Assembly: GCA_019634715.1 (NCBI GenBank)
Contig: JAHCAU010000009.1
Location: 1 to 64,000 of the forward strand
Reading direction: 5' to 3'
Origin: Lysobacter sp.
GTDB lineage: Bacteria; Pseudomonadota; Gammaproteobacteria; Xanthomonadales; Xanthomonadaceae
Length of the DNA stretch: 64,000 nt
This document shows, one piece after another, positions 39,430 through 48,900 of the stretch. The notes below the pieces were generated by a model that saw only the letters and a list, made by a program, of their open reading frames with translations, was not told where the DNA came from and did not search any database. The translations under genes were made by a program, and so were the position numbers. The first letter of the stretch is position 1. Each line of letters begins with the position of its first letter.

Positions 39430-39867
39430 ATGTCTCGTCCGCGTCCGCGCCAGCAAGGTTTCACCCTCATCGAGCTGATGATCGTGGTTGCGATCATCGC
39501 CATCCTGGCCTCCATCGCTCTACCCGCCTACCAGATCTATGTCGCGAAGTCGCAGATGTCGGCGGGCTTGGCCGATCTGCGCGGCGGAGTCGTGATCTTC
39601 GAGGAAGGCATCCAGAACGGCGAGAAGACGGGCAGCCCGGCCAGTGCCACGGAAATCGGCCTCAGCACCAGCACCGCTCGATGCAGCAGCATCACGCCTG
39701 GTGGCACCTGGACCGCCACGAATGGCCAGACCATCACCTGTGTCCTGGCCGGCAATCCAAATGTGGCCGGCGAGAACCTGGTGTTGACCCGCACCAGCGA
39801 GGGTCATTGGGATTGCAGCTCCACCGTCTCGTCGCTCTATCGCCCAAACGGCTGCACCGGCCCCTGA
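39430..39867 (+). CDS. second type IV pilin
   Basis: 145-residue prepilin, paralogue of the preceding gene. Leader [10 protein letters not shown] with cleavage before Phe11, then [20 protein letters not shown]. The head keeps the same four-Cys layout (RCSS, ITCVL, WDCSS, NGCTG) and the shared YVAKSQ and GNPNV segments, so it arose by tandem duplication and diverged. No promoter of its own is obvious; expression probably depends on read-through. Could be an alternative major pilin or a minor subunit. Confidence 0.92.
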   Translation: MSRPRPRQQGFTLIELMIVVAIIAILASIALPAYQIYVAKSQMSAGLADLRGGVVIFEEGIQNGEKTGSPASATEIGLSTSTARCSSITPGGTWTATNGQTITCVLAGNPNVAGENLVLTRTSEGHWDCSSTVSSLYRPNGCTGP

Positions 39868-39988
39868 GCCTTTATCGGGGTTGTGCGCCAAGTCTCGAAT
39901 GGCCATTCCGGGATGGCCGCCATCCTCCACCTGCGGGCTTTTCGATGTTATCGTCGTAAATGCATGATCCGACCGTGGATCAGTGGGC

Positions 39989-41728
39989 ATGGGGCCGTCA
40001 AAAGTGAACGTCGCGCACACTTCAAATCTGATCGGCATCACCGGCATTGCCCGGCGTCTGGTGCTTGACGGGGCACTTGAAGAAGGCGTTGCCCGCGAGG
40101 CGCTCGATGCCGCCACGCGCGAGCGCAAGCCCATCGCGATCTACCTGCGCGAACACAAGCTGGTGACGCCGTCCCAATTGGCGGCCGCCAACTCGATCGA
40201 GTTCGGCATGCCGCTGTTCGATCCTTCCGTCATGGATGCCAGCCAGAGCGCCATCCGCCTGGTCAAGGACGAGTTGCTGCAGAAGCACCATGTCCTTCCG
40301 CTCTTCAAGCGCGGCGGTCGGCTGTTCGTTGGTGTATCGGATCCCACGAATACCGCCGCACTCGACGAAGTCAAGTTCCACACCAACCTCGCGGTCGAGC
40401 CGATCCTGATCGACGAGGACTCGCTCAAGCGCACCATGGAGTCGTGGCTGAGCGCCAACGACTCGATGGGCGACATGGACGATGCCGAAGGCCTCGACAA
40501 TCTCGACGTGTCCAGTGGAGACGACGATACCGGCGGCGACAGCGGCGTCGATGCGAAAACCGACGACACGCCGGTCGTGAAGTTCGTCAACAAGGTGCTG
40601 GTCGACGCGATCAAGCGCGGCGCCTCGGACATCCACTTCGAACCCTACGAAACCGACTACCGGGTTCGCCTGCGCATCGACGGCATCCTGCGCCAGGTCG
40701 CCAAGGCGCCGGTGAAGCTGAGCCAGCGCATCGCCGCGCGCCTGAAGGTGATGTCGCAGCTCGACATCGCGGAAAAGCGCGTGCCACAGGACGGCCGCAT
40801 CAAGCTCAACCTGTCGAAGACCAAACAGATCGACTTCCGCGTCAGCACGCTGCCGACCCTGTTCGGCGAGAAGATCGTGCTGCGTATCCTTGATGGCAGC
40901 GCGGCGAAGCTGGGCATCGACAAGCTCGGCTACGAACCCGACCAGCAAACCCTGTTCCTCGAAGCGATCAAGAAACCCTACGGCATGGTCCTGGTCACCG
41001 GCCCGACCGGCTCCGGCAAGACCGTCTCGCTGTACACCGCGCTGGGCATCCTCAACGAAGAAGAACGCAATGTGTCCACGGTGGAGGACCCGGTGGAAAT
41101 CCGCCTGCCGGGCATCAACCAGGTGCAGCAGAACGCCAAGCGCGGCATGACCTTCGCCGCCGCCTTGCGCAGTTTCCTCCGCCAGGACCCGGACGTGATC
41201 ATGGTCGGCGAAATCCGCGATCTCGAAACGGCGGAAATCGCGGTCAAGGCCGCGCAGACCGGTCACATGGTGCTGTCGACCCTGCACACCAACGATGCCC
41301 CGCAGACCATTTCCCGACTGATGAACATGGGCATCGCGCCCTTCAACATCACCTCCTCGGTCTCGCTGGTCATCGCACAGCGCCTTGCGCGCCGCCTGTG
41401 CCCGAACTGCAAGCGCGAACAGCACCTTCCCGAACACGCCCTGCTCGCCGAGGGTTACACCACCGACGAGGTTCGCGCCGGGATCACACTGTACGAAGCG
41501 GTCGGCTGCAACGACTGCACGGGTGGCTACAAGGGGCGTACCGGCATCTACGAGGTCATGCCGATGACCGAACAGATCCAGGCCATCATCCTGCAGGGCG
41601 GCAACGCCATGCAGATCGCCGAGGCTGCCCGCGCTTCCGGCGTCAACAGCCTGCGCCAGTCCGCCCTGCTCAAGGTCCGCAACGGCCTCACCAGCCTCGC
41701 CGAAATCAACCGCGTCACCAAGGAATAA
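39989..41728 (+). CDS. pilB: type IV pilus extension ATPase PilB
   Basis: 579-residue secretion ATPase powering pilus polymerisation. N-terminal MshE-N-like domain (LIGITGIARRLVLDGALEE), an Asp/Gly-rich linker (about 160-190), catalytic domain with Walker A GPTGSGKT near 335, Asp box VEDPVEIRLPG, Walker B DPDVIMVGEIRD, His box TLHTNDAP, and a four-Cys zinc site CPNC...CNDC. Start: ATG at 39989; a GTG at 40004 would give the more family-like MNVAHTSNLIG, and neither has a strong ribosome site. pilC follows after 4 bases. Confidence 0.96.
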   Translation: MGPSKVNVAHTSNLIGITGIARRLVLDGALEEGVAREALDAATRERKPIAIYLREHKLVTPSQLAAANSIEFGMPLFDPSVMDASQSAIRLVKDELLQKHHVLPLFKRGGRLFVGVSDPTNTAALDEVKFHTNLAVEPILIDEDSLKRTMESWLSANDSMGDMDDAEGLDNLDVSSGDDDTGGDSGVDAKTDDTPVVKFVNKVLVDAIKRGASDIHFEPYETDYRVRLRIDGILRQVAKAPVKLSQRIAARLKVMSQLDIAEKRVPQDGRIKLNLSKTKQIDFRVSTLPTLFGEKIVLRILDGSAAKLGIDKLGYEPDQQTLFLEAIKKPYGMVLVTGPTGSGKTVSLYTALGILNEEERNVSTVEDPVEIRLPGINQVQQNAKRGMTFAAALRSFLRQDPDVIMVGEIRDLETAEIAVKAAQTGHMVLSTLHTNDAPQTISRLMNMGIAPFNITSSVSLVIAQRLARRLCPNCKREQHLPEHALLAEGYTTDEVRAGITLYEAVGCNDCTGGYKGRTGIYEVMPMTEQIQAIILQGGNAMQIAEAARASGVNSLRQSALLKVRNGLTSLAEINRVTKE

Positions 41729-41732
41729 AGCC

Positions 41733-42992
41733 ATGGCCGCTTCCCGCACCGTCGCCAAGAACGCTCCGGCCGAACGCGCCGGCAACACGATGCCCATGTA
41801 CGTCTGGGAGGGCACCGACAAGCGCGGCGTCAAGATGAAGGGCGAGCAGCAGGCCAAGAACACCAACATGCTGCGCGCCGAGCTGCGCCGCCTCGGCATC
41901 ACGCCGTCCGTGGTCAAGCCCAAGCCCAAGCCCCTGTTCGGCGCGGCCGGCAAGAAGATCAGCGCCCGCGACATCGCGATCTTCAGTCGCCAGATCGCCA
42001 CGATGATGAAATCCGGCGTGCCACTGGTGCAGTCGCTGGAAATCATCGGCAACGGACAGAAGAACGTCCGCATGAAGAACCTGGTTGAGGCCGTGCGCAC
42101 CGATATCGAGGGCGGTTCGTCGATCTATGAGGCGATGTGCAAGCACCCGATCTACTTCGACGAGCTCTATCGCAACCTCGTGCGCGCCGGCGAGTCCGCC
42201 GGCGTGCTCGAAACCGTGCTCGACACGATCGCGACCTACAAGGAAAACCTCGAGACCCTCAAGGGCAAGATCAAGAAGGCGCTGTTCTACCCGGCGATGG
42301 TAATCGTGGTGGCGGTGCTGGTCAGCTCGGTGATGCTGATCTACGTGGTACCTCAGTTCGAGGACGTCTTCAAGAACTTCGGCGCCGAACTGCCGGCCTT
42401 CACCCAGATGATCGTGGGCATGTCCAGGTTCCTCGTCGAATGGTGGTGGCTCATGCTGCTCGTCGTGGGCGGCACGCTCGGTGGCTTCGTGTTCGCCTAC
42501 AAGCGCTCCGCCAACTTCCGCCATACCCTCGACAAGCTGATCCTCAAGGTGCCGGTGATCGGCCTGATCATGCACAACTCGGCGATCGCCCGCTTCTCGC
42601 GCACGCTCGCGGTGACGTTCCGCGCGGGCGTGCCGCTGGTGGAAGCGCTGGAAAGCGTGGCCGGCGCGACCGGCAACGCGGTCTACGAGAAGGCGGTGTG
42701 GCGCATCCGCGACGACGTGTCGGTCGGCTATCCGGTCAACATGGCGATGAAGCAGGCCAACCTGTTCCCGCACATGGTCATCCAGATGGCGGCGATCGGC
42801 GAAGAGGCGGGCGCGCTCGACACCATGCTGTTCAAGGTCGCCGAGTTCTACGAGCAGGAAGTGAACAACGCGGTCGACGCGCTGACCAGCCTGCTGGAAC
42901 CGCTGATCATGGTGATCATCGGCGTGCTCGTGGGCAGCATGGTCGTCGGCATGTACCTGCCGATCTTCAAGCTCGCCGCCACGATCGGCTGA
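41733..42992 (+). CDS. pilC: type IV pilus inner membrane platform PilC
   Basis: 419-residue GspF-family platform protein. Two T2SSF domains, each four-helix cytoplasmic bundles: IAIFSRQIATMMKSGVPLVQ and ARFSRTLAVTFRAGVPLVEALE, and three membrane segments (about 190-210, 235-258, 390-412). It couples PilB/PilT motor motion to pilin insertion. Starts 4 bp after pilB and is followed by pilD after 24 bp, a standard pilBCD operon. Confidence 0.96.
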   Translation: MAASRTVAKNAPAERAGNTMPMYVWEGTDKRGVKMKGEQQAKNTNMLRAELRRLGITPSVVKPKPKPLFGAAGKKISARDIAIFSRQIATMMKSGVPLVQSLEIIGNGQKNVRMKNLVEAVRTDIEGGSSIYEAMCKHPIYFDELYRNLVRAGESAGVLETVLDTIATYKENLETLKGKIKKALFYPAMVIVVAVLVSSVMLIYVVPQFEDVFKNFGAELPAFTQMIVGMSRFLVEWWWLMLLVVGGTLGGFVFAYKRSANFRHTLDKLILKVPVIGLIMHNSAIARFSRTLAVTFRAGVPLVEALESVAGATGNAVYEKAVWRIRDDVSVGYPVNMAMKQANLFPHMVIQMAAIGEEAGALDTMLFKVAEFYEQEVNNAVDALTSLLEPLIMVIIGVLVGSMVVGMYLPIFKLAATIG

Positions 42993-43016
42993 TCGAACGA
43001 CCGGATTCACGCATCG

Positions 43017-43880
43017 ATGGCATTCCTCGACCAGAACCCGGCCCTCGGTTATCCGATCGCGGCCGGGCTCGGCCTCCTCGTGGGCAGTTTCCTCAACGTC
43101 GTCATCCTCCGCCTGCCGCGCAAGCTGGAGTGGGAATGGAAACGCGACGCGCGCGACGAGCTGGAACTGCCCAACGACATGTACGATCCGCCGCCGCCGG
43201 GGATCGTGGTCGAGCCGTCACACTGTCCGCACTGCCAGCACAAGCTGTCGTGGTACGAGAACATCCCGGTGTTCAGCTGGCTGGCGCTGGGCGGCAAGTG
43301 CCGCAAGTGCAGGACGCCGATCTCGTTCCAGTATCCGGCGGTCGAACTGCTCACGATGCTGCTGGTGGTCGCCTGCGTCTGGCGCTTCGGCTTCGGCTGG
43401 CAGGGGTTCGGCGCGTCGCTGCTGAGCTGTTTCCTGGTCGCCGGCGCGGGCATCGACCTGCGCAAGCAACTGCTGCCCGACCAGATCACCCTCGTCCTGC
43501 TCTGGCTCGGGCTGATCGCCAGCGTCGACAACCTGTTCGTGCCCGCCAAGGCCGCTATCGCCGGCGCGGTACTCGGCTATGTCTCGCTGTGGCTGGTCTA
43601 CTGGGTCTACAAGCAGCTGACCGGCAAGGTCGGCATGGGCCACGGCGACTTCAAGCTGCTCGCCGCGCTCGGCGCCTGGGCGGGCTACAAGGCTCTGCTG
43701 CCAACCGTGCTGCTGGCCTCGATGGCCGGCGCGATCATCGGGTCGATCTGGCTGGCCATGAAAGGCCGCGACCACAATATCCCGATTCCATTCGGGCCTT
43801 ATCTGGCTGCCGCCGGCTGGATCGTCTTCCTCTGGGGCGGCGACCTGCTCGCCCTGTACCAGCGCGTGCTCCCCTACTGA
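43017..43880 (+). CDS. pilD: prepilin peptidase/N-methyltransferase PilD
   Basis: 287-residue membrane aspartyl protease that cleaves and N-methylates pilins here and often type II pseudopilins. N-terminal domain has the zinc tetrad C70PHC73 and C95RKC98; the two catalytic Asp are D147 (GIDLRKQLLPD) and D211 (GMGHGDFKLL, where the first Gly-x-Gly is GMG and x is His). About seven hydrophobic segments. It should process both pilins of this cluster. Confidence 0.96.
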   Translation: MAFLDQNPALGYPIAAGLGLLVGSFLNVVILRLPRKLEWEWKRDARDELELPNDMYDPPPPGIVVEPSHCPHCQHKLSWYENIPVFSWLALGGKCRKCRTPISFQYPAVELLTMLLVVACVWRFGFGWQGFGASLLSCFLVAGAGIDLRKQLLPDQITLVLLWLGLIASVDNLFVPAKAAIAGAVLGYVSLWLVYWVYKQLTGKVGMGHGDFKLLAALGAWAGYKALLPTVLLASMAGAIIGSIWLAMKGRDHNIPIPFGPYLAAAGWIVFLWGGDLLALYQRVLPY

Positions 43881-43887
43881 TCCGCCG

Positions 43888-44502
43888 ATGGCGACGTACT
43901 GCATCGGGCTGACCGGCGGCATCGCCTCGGGGAAGACCGCAGTCACGCGCGCGTTCGAAGCCTTGGGCATCGTGGTCGCCGATGCCGACATCGCCGCACG
44001 CGACGCGGTCGCGCCGGGAAGCGTCGGATTGGCTGAGATCGTCGCCACCTTCGGCCACGATGTCCTCGATGCCGACGGCAAGCTCGATCGTGCCGCGATG
44101 CGCAAGCGCGTGTTCGACGACGCCGACACGCGCCGACAGCTCGAAGGCATCATCCACCCGCGCGTGCGCGAGCAGCTCGTCCGGCAGTGCGAAGCCGCGA
44201 CCAGCCCCTACGCCATTGCGGCCATCCCGCTGCTCGCCGAAGTCGGCGGACGTGCCAGCTATCCTTGGCTGCAGCGGATTCTGGTCGTCGACGTGCCGGT
44301 CGAAACGCAGCGGCAGCGGCTGATCCAGCGCGACGGCATCGACGTCGCGCTCGCCGAGCGAATGATCGCCGCACAGGCCACGCGCGCGCAGCGCCTCGCG
44401 ATCGCGGATGACGTGATCGTCAATGCGGGATCGCTGGAGGATCTGCAGCGGCATGTCGCCGTGCTCAATGCGCAGTATTGGCGGCTGGCTGCAGCCATTT
44501 GA
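43888..44502 (+). CDS. coaE: dephospho-CoA kinase
   Basis: 204-residue P-loop kinase doing the last step of CoA synthesis. Walker A is GLTGGIASGKTAV at residues 7-19, with the ADADIAARDAV CoA-binding segment and the IIHPRVREQL motif. It follows pilD by 7 bp, the pilD-coaE pairing usual in gammaproteobacteria. Confidence 0.95.
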   Translation: MATYCIGLTGGIASGKTAVTRAFEALGIVVADADIAARDAVAPGSVGLAEIVATFGHDVLDADGKLDRAAMRKRVFDDADTRRQLEGIIHPRVREQLVRQCEAATSPYAIAAIPLLAEVGGRASYPWLQRILVVDVPVETQRQRLIQRDGIDVALAERMIAAQATRAQRLAIADDVIVNAGSLEDLQRHVAVLNAQYWRLAAAI

Positions 44503-44533
44503 TCGGCCGACGCAACCGACTCGGCGGCGAGTC

Positions 44534-45037
44534 TCAAGGCCCCGCCCAATCCTCCGGCAACTCCCCTCGACGCACGTAACGATGAAAAGAGGAGAACGGC
44601 CAGTCTCGCACCGCATCCACATGGCCGTGCTTGACCGGATTGAAGTGGATGTAGTCGTTATGCCGCCGCAGATCGATCTCGTCACGGATCGCATGCTCCC
44701 AGTAGCGTCGCTGCCAGATGCCCCGCTCCCCGCGCGCACGCCTGACCGATGAGCGATATTCCGTTTTCGACGTGCGGCGGCTGAAATCTGTCTTGATGCG
44801 GCGCCAGCGCGTCGCGTAATCCGCGTCACCTTCAGGCAGTCGCCAAATGCAATGCTGATGTTCAGGCAAGACCACCCATGCGATCACGGAATACGGCCGG
44901 CGCGCACGCTCCAGCGCAATACAGTCTCGCAGGCAGTCGAAGTTTGCCGTCAGCAAGTCGTTGCCGCGCCGCTGCAGCAGGTTCACCGTGAAGAACCATG
45001 TGCCGCCAGGCGTCCGATCGCGTCGATAGTTTGGCAT
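44534..45037 (-). mobile_element. REP-associated tyrosine transposase (RAYT, Y1/HUH family)
   Basis: 167-residue single-strand transposase of the TnpA-REP type. The HUH metal site is H60-Q-H62 in LPEHQHCIW, and the catalytic Tyr129 is in HNDYIHFNPVKHG, followed by the usual DWPFSSFHRYV. RAYTs nick and move REP hairpins as single strands. The start at 45037 (MPNYRRDRTPGGTWFFTV) matches the family N-terminus; an open frame upstream to 45124 is probably untranslated. Both key motifs are intact, so it could be active. Its last nine codons recur at the end of the next gene (45484-45515). Confidence 0.9.
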
Positions 45038-45125
45038 GCGGCAATCATGCCCACGACGCAGCAGACATCCCATCAGGCGACATCCCGCACCATCGTCAGA
45101 AAACCCAGAAAATCGACAGTCCATG

Positions 45126-45236
45126 GTAGGGCGGGACCACCGCAGGTGATCCCGCCGTGACGCGACGCATATCTCACCGAATGAGTTGTGCGGGCGTCGG
45201 AATGCGGCGGCATCCGCTACGCGGGTGCCGCCCTAC
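45126..45236. repeat. inverted REP pair beside the RAYT gene
   Basis: Unit 1 GTAGGGCGGGACCACC-GCA-GGTGATCCCGCC (given in parts: GTAGGGCGGGACCACC, then loop, then GGTGATCCCGCC) at 45126-45156; unit 2 GGCGGCATCCGC-TAC-GCGGGTGCCGCC plus CTAC at 45207-45236. GTAG at one end and CTAC at the other give mirror orientation with about 50 bases between. Probable cognate REP of this RAYT; the stem differs from the TGTAGAGCGG family elsewhere in the window. Confidence 0.78.
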
Positions 45237-45293
45237 GATTACGCCTTACGGCCTTTACGGCCTTACGATTGCGCCTTACGGCCTTTCAGGCGT
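45234..45293. repeat. two tandem copies of a 30-bp unit
   Basis: TACGATTACGCCTTACGGCC and continuation, then TACGATTGCGCCTTACGGCC and continuation, 30-base period with few mismatches. TTACGGCCTT recurs once more near 45433. Immediately after the REP pair; origin unknown. Confidence 0.65.
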
Positions 45294-45346
45294 CCGTCGG
45301 ACAGCCGGTAGTGCCGGGTACCCTCACAGGAGGGGCATCGTTTCAT

Positions 45347-45370
45347 GACCAAATCCTCTCAGATTTGGTC
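45347..45370. terminator. hairpin downstream of the rhs-sel1 genes
   Basis: GACCAAATC-CTCTCA-GATTTGGTC, nine-base perfect stem, about 130 bases beyond the sel1 stop on the minus strand. No T tract follows, so it is a weak terminator call or a degenerate repeat. Confidence 0.4.
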
Positions 45371-45483
45371 CGGTTTGCTTAGGAATTACCATCAAAAAAG
45401 CGCTTGGCAACGGGGAGGAGTCCATATACGCTTTACGGCCTTGTGAAAACCGAGGTTACGCAGTTCGTTTGACACAGCCTCCC

Positions 45484-45515
45484 CTCAAGGCCCCGCTCAA
45501 TCCTCCTGCAACTCC
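45484..45515 (-). repeat. copy of the RAYT 3' end fused to the Sel1 gene
   Basis: 32 bases match 44533-44564 (the RAYT terminus) with two differences, in the same reading frame and same strand. RAYT ends ELPEDWAGP-stop; here the frame reads ELQED-stop because TGG became TGA, and AGP-stop still follows out of use. Confidence 0.88.
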
Positions 45516-45955
45516 ATCTTACCAAAGAGTTCTTGTGCTTTGATATTTCCAGAATCAGCAGCACGCCTGAGCCAAAGACGATAAGAAGCTTCGTCCGGCG
45601 CAACCATGCCGCCATTTTTGTATTCAAACGCCACCTTTAATTCACCAGAACCCGGCTCGCACCTACACTCAGCCTTACGCAGCAACCCAATCGCTCTCTG
45701 CGAATCCTCATCAACTCCAGCACCAAGAGCTAAAATGACACCAAACTCTCGCTGAGCGAAATGATTCCCTTCTTCAGCAAGAGGCTGCAAAACTTCTGCA
45801 GCGCGACGAAATTCCCCGGCTTTCATAAGCCTTACAGCCGGCTTCATTTCATAGCGCAGCCTTGATTCGTGCACAGCCGGCATAAGAAGAAAAAATAAGA
45901 ATGAAGCCAAAGCCCCAAACAAAAATGATATCGCAATACAGGCCATAAAGCGCAT
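45497..45955 (-). CDS. membrane-anchored Sel1-repeat protein, candidate immunity to the Rhs toxin
   Basis: 152-residue protein. One N-terminal membrane segment (MACIAISFLFGALASFLFFLL) with a short positive start predicts an inner-membrane anchor and a periplasmic body. The body has Sel1-like repeats (EEGNHFAQREFGVILALGAG, ASYRLWLRRAADSGNIKAQ). The ATG lies one base after the rhs stop, so translation is coupled, the position of an immunity gene. Sel1-repeat immunity proteins are known for some bacterial toxins. G+C content is low for this window. The last five codons come from a copy of the RAYT gene end. Role is inference. Confidence 0.65.
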   Translation of the reverse strand: MRFMACIAISFLFGALASFLFFLLMPAVHESRLRYEMKPAVRLMKAGEFRRAAEVLQPLAEEGNHFAQREFGVILALGAGVDEDSQRAIGLLRKAECRCEPGSGELKVAFEYKNGGMVAPDEASYRLWLRRAADSGNIKAQELFGKMELQED

Positions 45956-45956
45956 A

Positions 45957-48900
45957 CTAGGGAACCACCGTCAGCACGTCGAAAGATGCATCTCTGACAA
46001 CAGCCCTAACACCATCCCAAGCTTTCTTGGTGTTCTCATCAGCCAATCTGACTGTGATACATCCGTTAGAAATACTGCCCGCATGAAGAAAAAATTCACA
46101 ACGACCAATGCCCATCCCACATAAAGCCCTGCTCAATGCTCCATTATCAAGCCAGAAAGACCCACCAAATTTATCACTCTCGATCATTCTGTAACTCCCT
46201 GGCGGAACAGGGCCCTCATCTTTTACATCAGCACACTCCGGATTGTCTTTACAGGCTCCATTCCCTGAAAAGACATTCTCAGGCCCAAGAGTTACACTTA
46301 CTCCAGAATCACTAGTGCACATCAACCTTCGAGAAGATATCCAGTAAGTGCATGTAGCAAGACCACTCGGGTCAATGGTTACCAGACCATTACCAGTTGC
46401 ATAGCTATACGTACTTACACCTCCTCCCAACCCAATCGGATCACTCTCCACATACCGCCCAGTCACCGCGTCATAATCCCGGAAGTAGTTGTAATTCAAC
46501 CCACTCGCCGCGTCATACCGCTGCCCCGGGAAGCGCATGTTGAACACGAAGGCGGTCGCGTCGCCATCCGGATCCTGATTCGGCGCCGTGTTGCCGAAGG
46601 CTTCACCCGCGAGATCCCAGGTCCACACTGCGGTGCCGGTCGCACCGCGCAGCGGATCCACGACCACGCGCGGGGTGCCGAGCATGTCGGCTTCGACGTA
46701 ATACAGCTTCTGCGCGGTGGACGCGCCATCCAGTACCGCGATCGGCAGGTCACCGAACCACACGATCTGCTGCACCGGTGAACCGCTGCCTGCATAGTCG
46801 CCGACCCAGCGACCGGCTTCATCGTAGACGCTGTAGGTGTCGCTGCTGCCCAGATGCTTGCGCACCTGCTCGCCGCGACCGTTGTAGACGTAATTCATCT
46901 TTGCCACGCCGGATTCGCGGTACTGGCTCATCCGGTTCAGGTCGTTGTAGACGAACTCCTTCGCTGTGCCGCCGATCTGCGTGGTGTTGCCCACATTGTC
47001 GTAGCTGCGCGCGGTGGCGCCGACGCTGTCGAGACGGTGGCTGCCGGCGGGATAGCTGTACGGCGTGGTGATCGCGCCGACGGTCGCGCTGGTGCGGTTG
47101 CCGGTCTTGTCGTAGGCATAGCCTTCCAGCAGCGCATTGCTGACGCCGTCGCGGTTCTCGGTCAGGCGGTTCAGGCCGTCGTAGCCGAAGACCCGACGCG
47201 GCGGATCGGCCTGGTCTGCGCTGCGCAGGCGCTTGAGATTGCCGACCTCATCGAACTCGTAGCCAAGGCTGAGACCGCCCGCGCCCACCACCTCGACGAA
47301 GCCGGGCTGGTAGTTCTGGTTGAGCGAGCGCTTCATCAGGCGGCCGTTGCCGTAGCTCCACTCGGCCACCGGGCCGAAGGGGTAGTACGTGGCATTGGTC
47401 AGCACGACCTGGCGCGTGCCGCCGGTCGGCGTGGCGCCGATTTCGCTGACGCGACCCAGCGCATCGTAGGCGTAGTCCACCGACGCGCCGTCCGGATACA
47501 CCATGCCCGTCAACTGGCCAGCGGCGTTGTACTGGTAGCGCAGGGTGAAGCTCTGCCCATTGGTGGTCTGCACCTTGCGGACCAGATCGCCGAAGCGGTT
47601 GTAGCAGTAGACCGTGCTGCCGCTGCCGTCATCGATGCGGGTCAGGCGGCCGACGCCGTAACCCTCGCCCGACTGGCAGGCCGCCTGGGTGCTGTCATAA
47701 ACGTAGCCGATGTTGAGCGACGAGGTCGGCACCGACACCGAGGTCAGTCGGTTCAGCGCGTCGTAGACGTAGCTCGTGGTAACGCCGCGCGCATCGGTCT
47801 GCGACGCACGATTGCCCGCGCTGTCGTAGGCATAGGTGGTGGTGCCAGTGTCCGGGCTCTGCAGTTGGGTCTGGTCGCCGAGGCCGTTGTAGGTGTAGGT
47901 CGTGTTCAGGCCCTTCGGGTCGTTGACCTGGGTCAGGTTGTCCAGCGCATCATAGGAGAACTTCGTCTCGGCAGCGATGCCGTTCATGTCCTGCAGGGTG
48001 CGGCTGAGGCGTCCCAAGGGATCGTTATTGTTGTCGGACACACGAGTCAACGCGTCCGTGGACTGATCAAGATCGCCGTTGGCATCATAGGTGAAGCTGG
48101 TGACACGGCCATACGCGTCCGTCTGCGACTGCAGTTGCCCCAGCGTATTGTAGGTACGCGTGAGACTGCGCATCAGCGCCCCTTGGTCATCCTTCACCTG
48201 CTCGCCAGTTCGATTGCCGGCGCCATCCAGCGTGTAGGTGATGGAGTTGCCCTCGGCATCCGCGATCGAAGTCAGGCGGTTGGCGCCGTCGTAGCCATAG
48301 CTTGTGTAGCTGCCGTCCGGCTGCGTGACCTTCTTGACCAGACCATCCGGCCAATATTCGATCCTGGTAATCCGGTCATCCGCCTCGGATGCGTCGTTGG
48401 CACCACGAATCTTGCTCGCCGTCATGCGACCTGCAGCATCGTATTCGGAATGGGTCGTGATGCCATTGACGTCCTTGGACGCCAGCACCCTGCCCGCACC
48501 ATCGTAGCTCAGGATTTCGCTTGCCTGACCAAGGGCATTGATCGACTTCCAGAAATCGCCCTTGCGGTATGCGCAGGTGGTCAGCGATGTCGCGCAGGCA
48601 GCATCGTCCGCCATGCGATAGACATAGCTCGTGACATCACTGACATCCGTCCTCGGACCGTCCACGGATTTCAGCAGACCGACGAAGGGGCAACTGCCAT
48701 TGTCAACGTCGACCTGCTCGCAATATGCCCTGGTCGTGATACGCGATGCCGATGTCGCCGGATCGGACACCGTATGCGTGAGCACCTGATTCCTCGCGTT
48801 GTAGGTGTAGGCATGCGCCTGCTTTGGCACATACGATCCACTCACCTTGGCCTGGATCGACAGGGAGTCGACACGATAGGCCGCATTGCGCGACGTGACG

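Noticed and set aside
45234..45293. CRISPR array
   Set aside because: Only two adjacent 30-bp units with no spacers and no cas genes.
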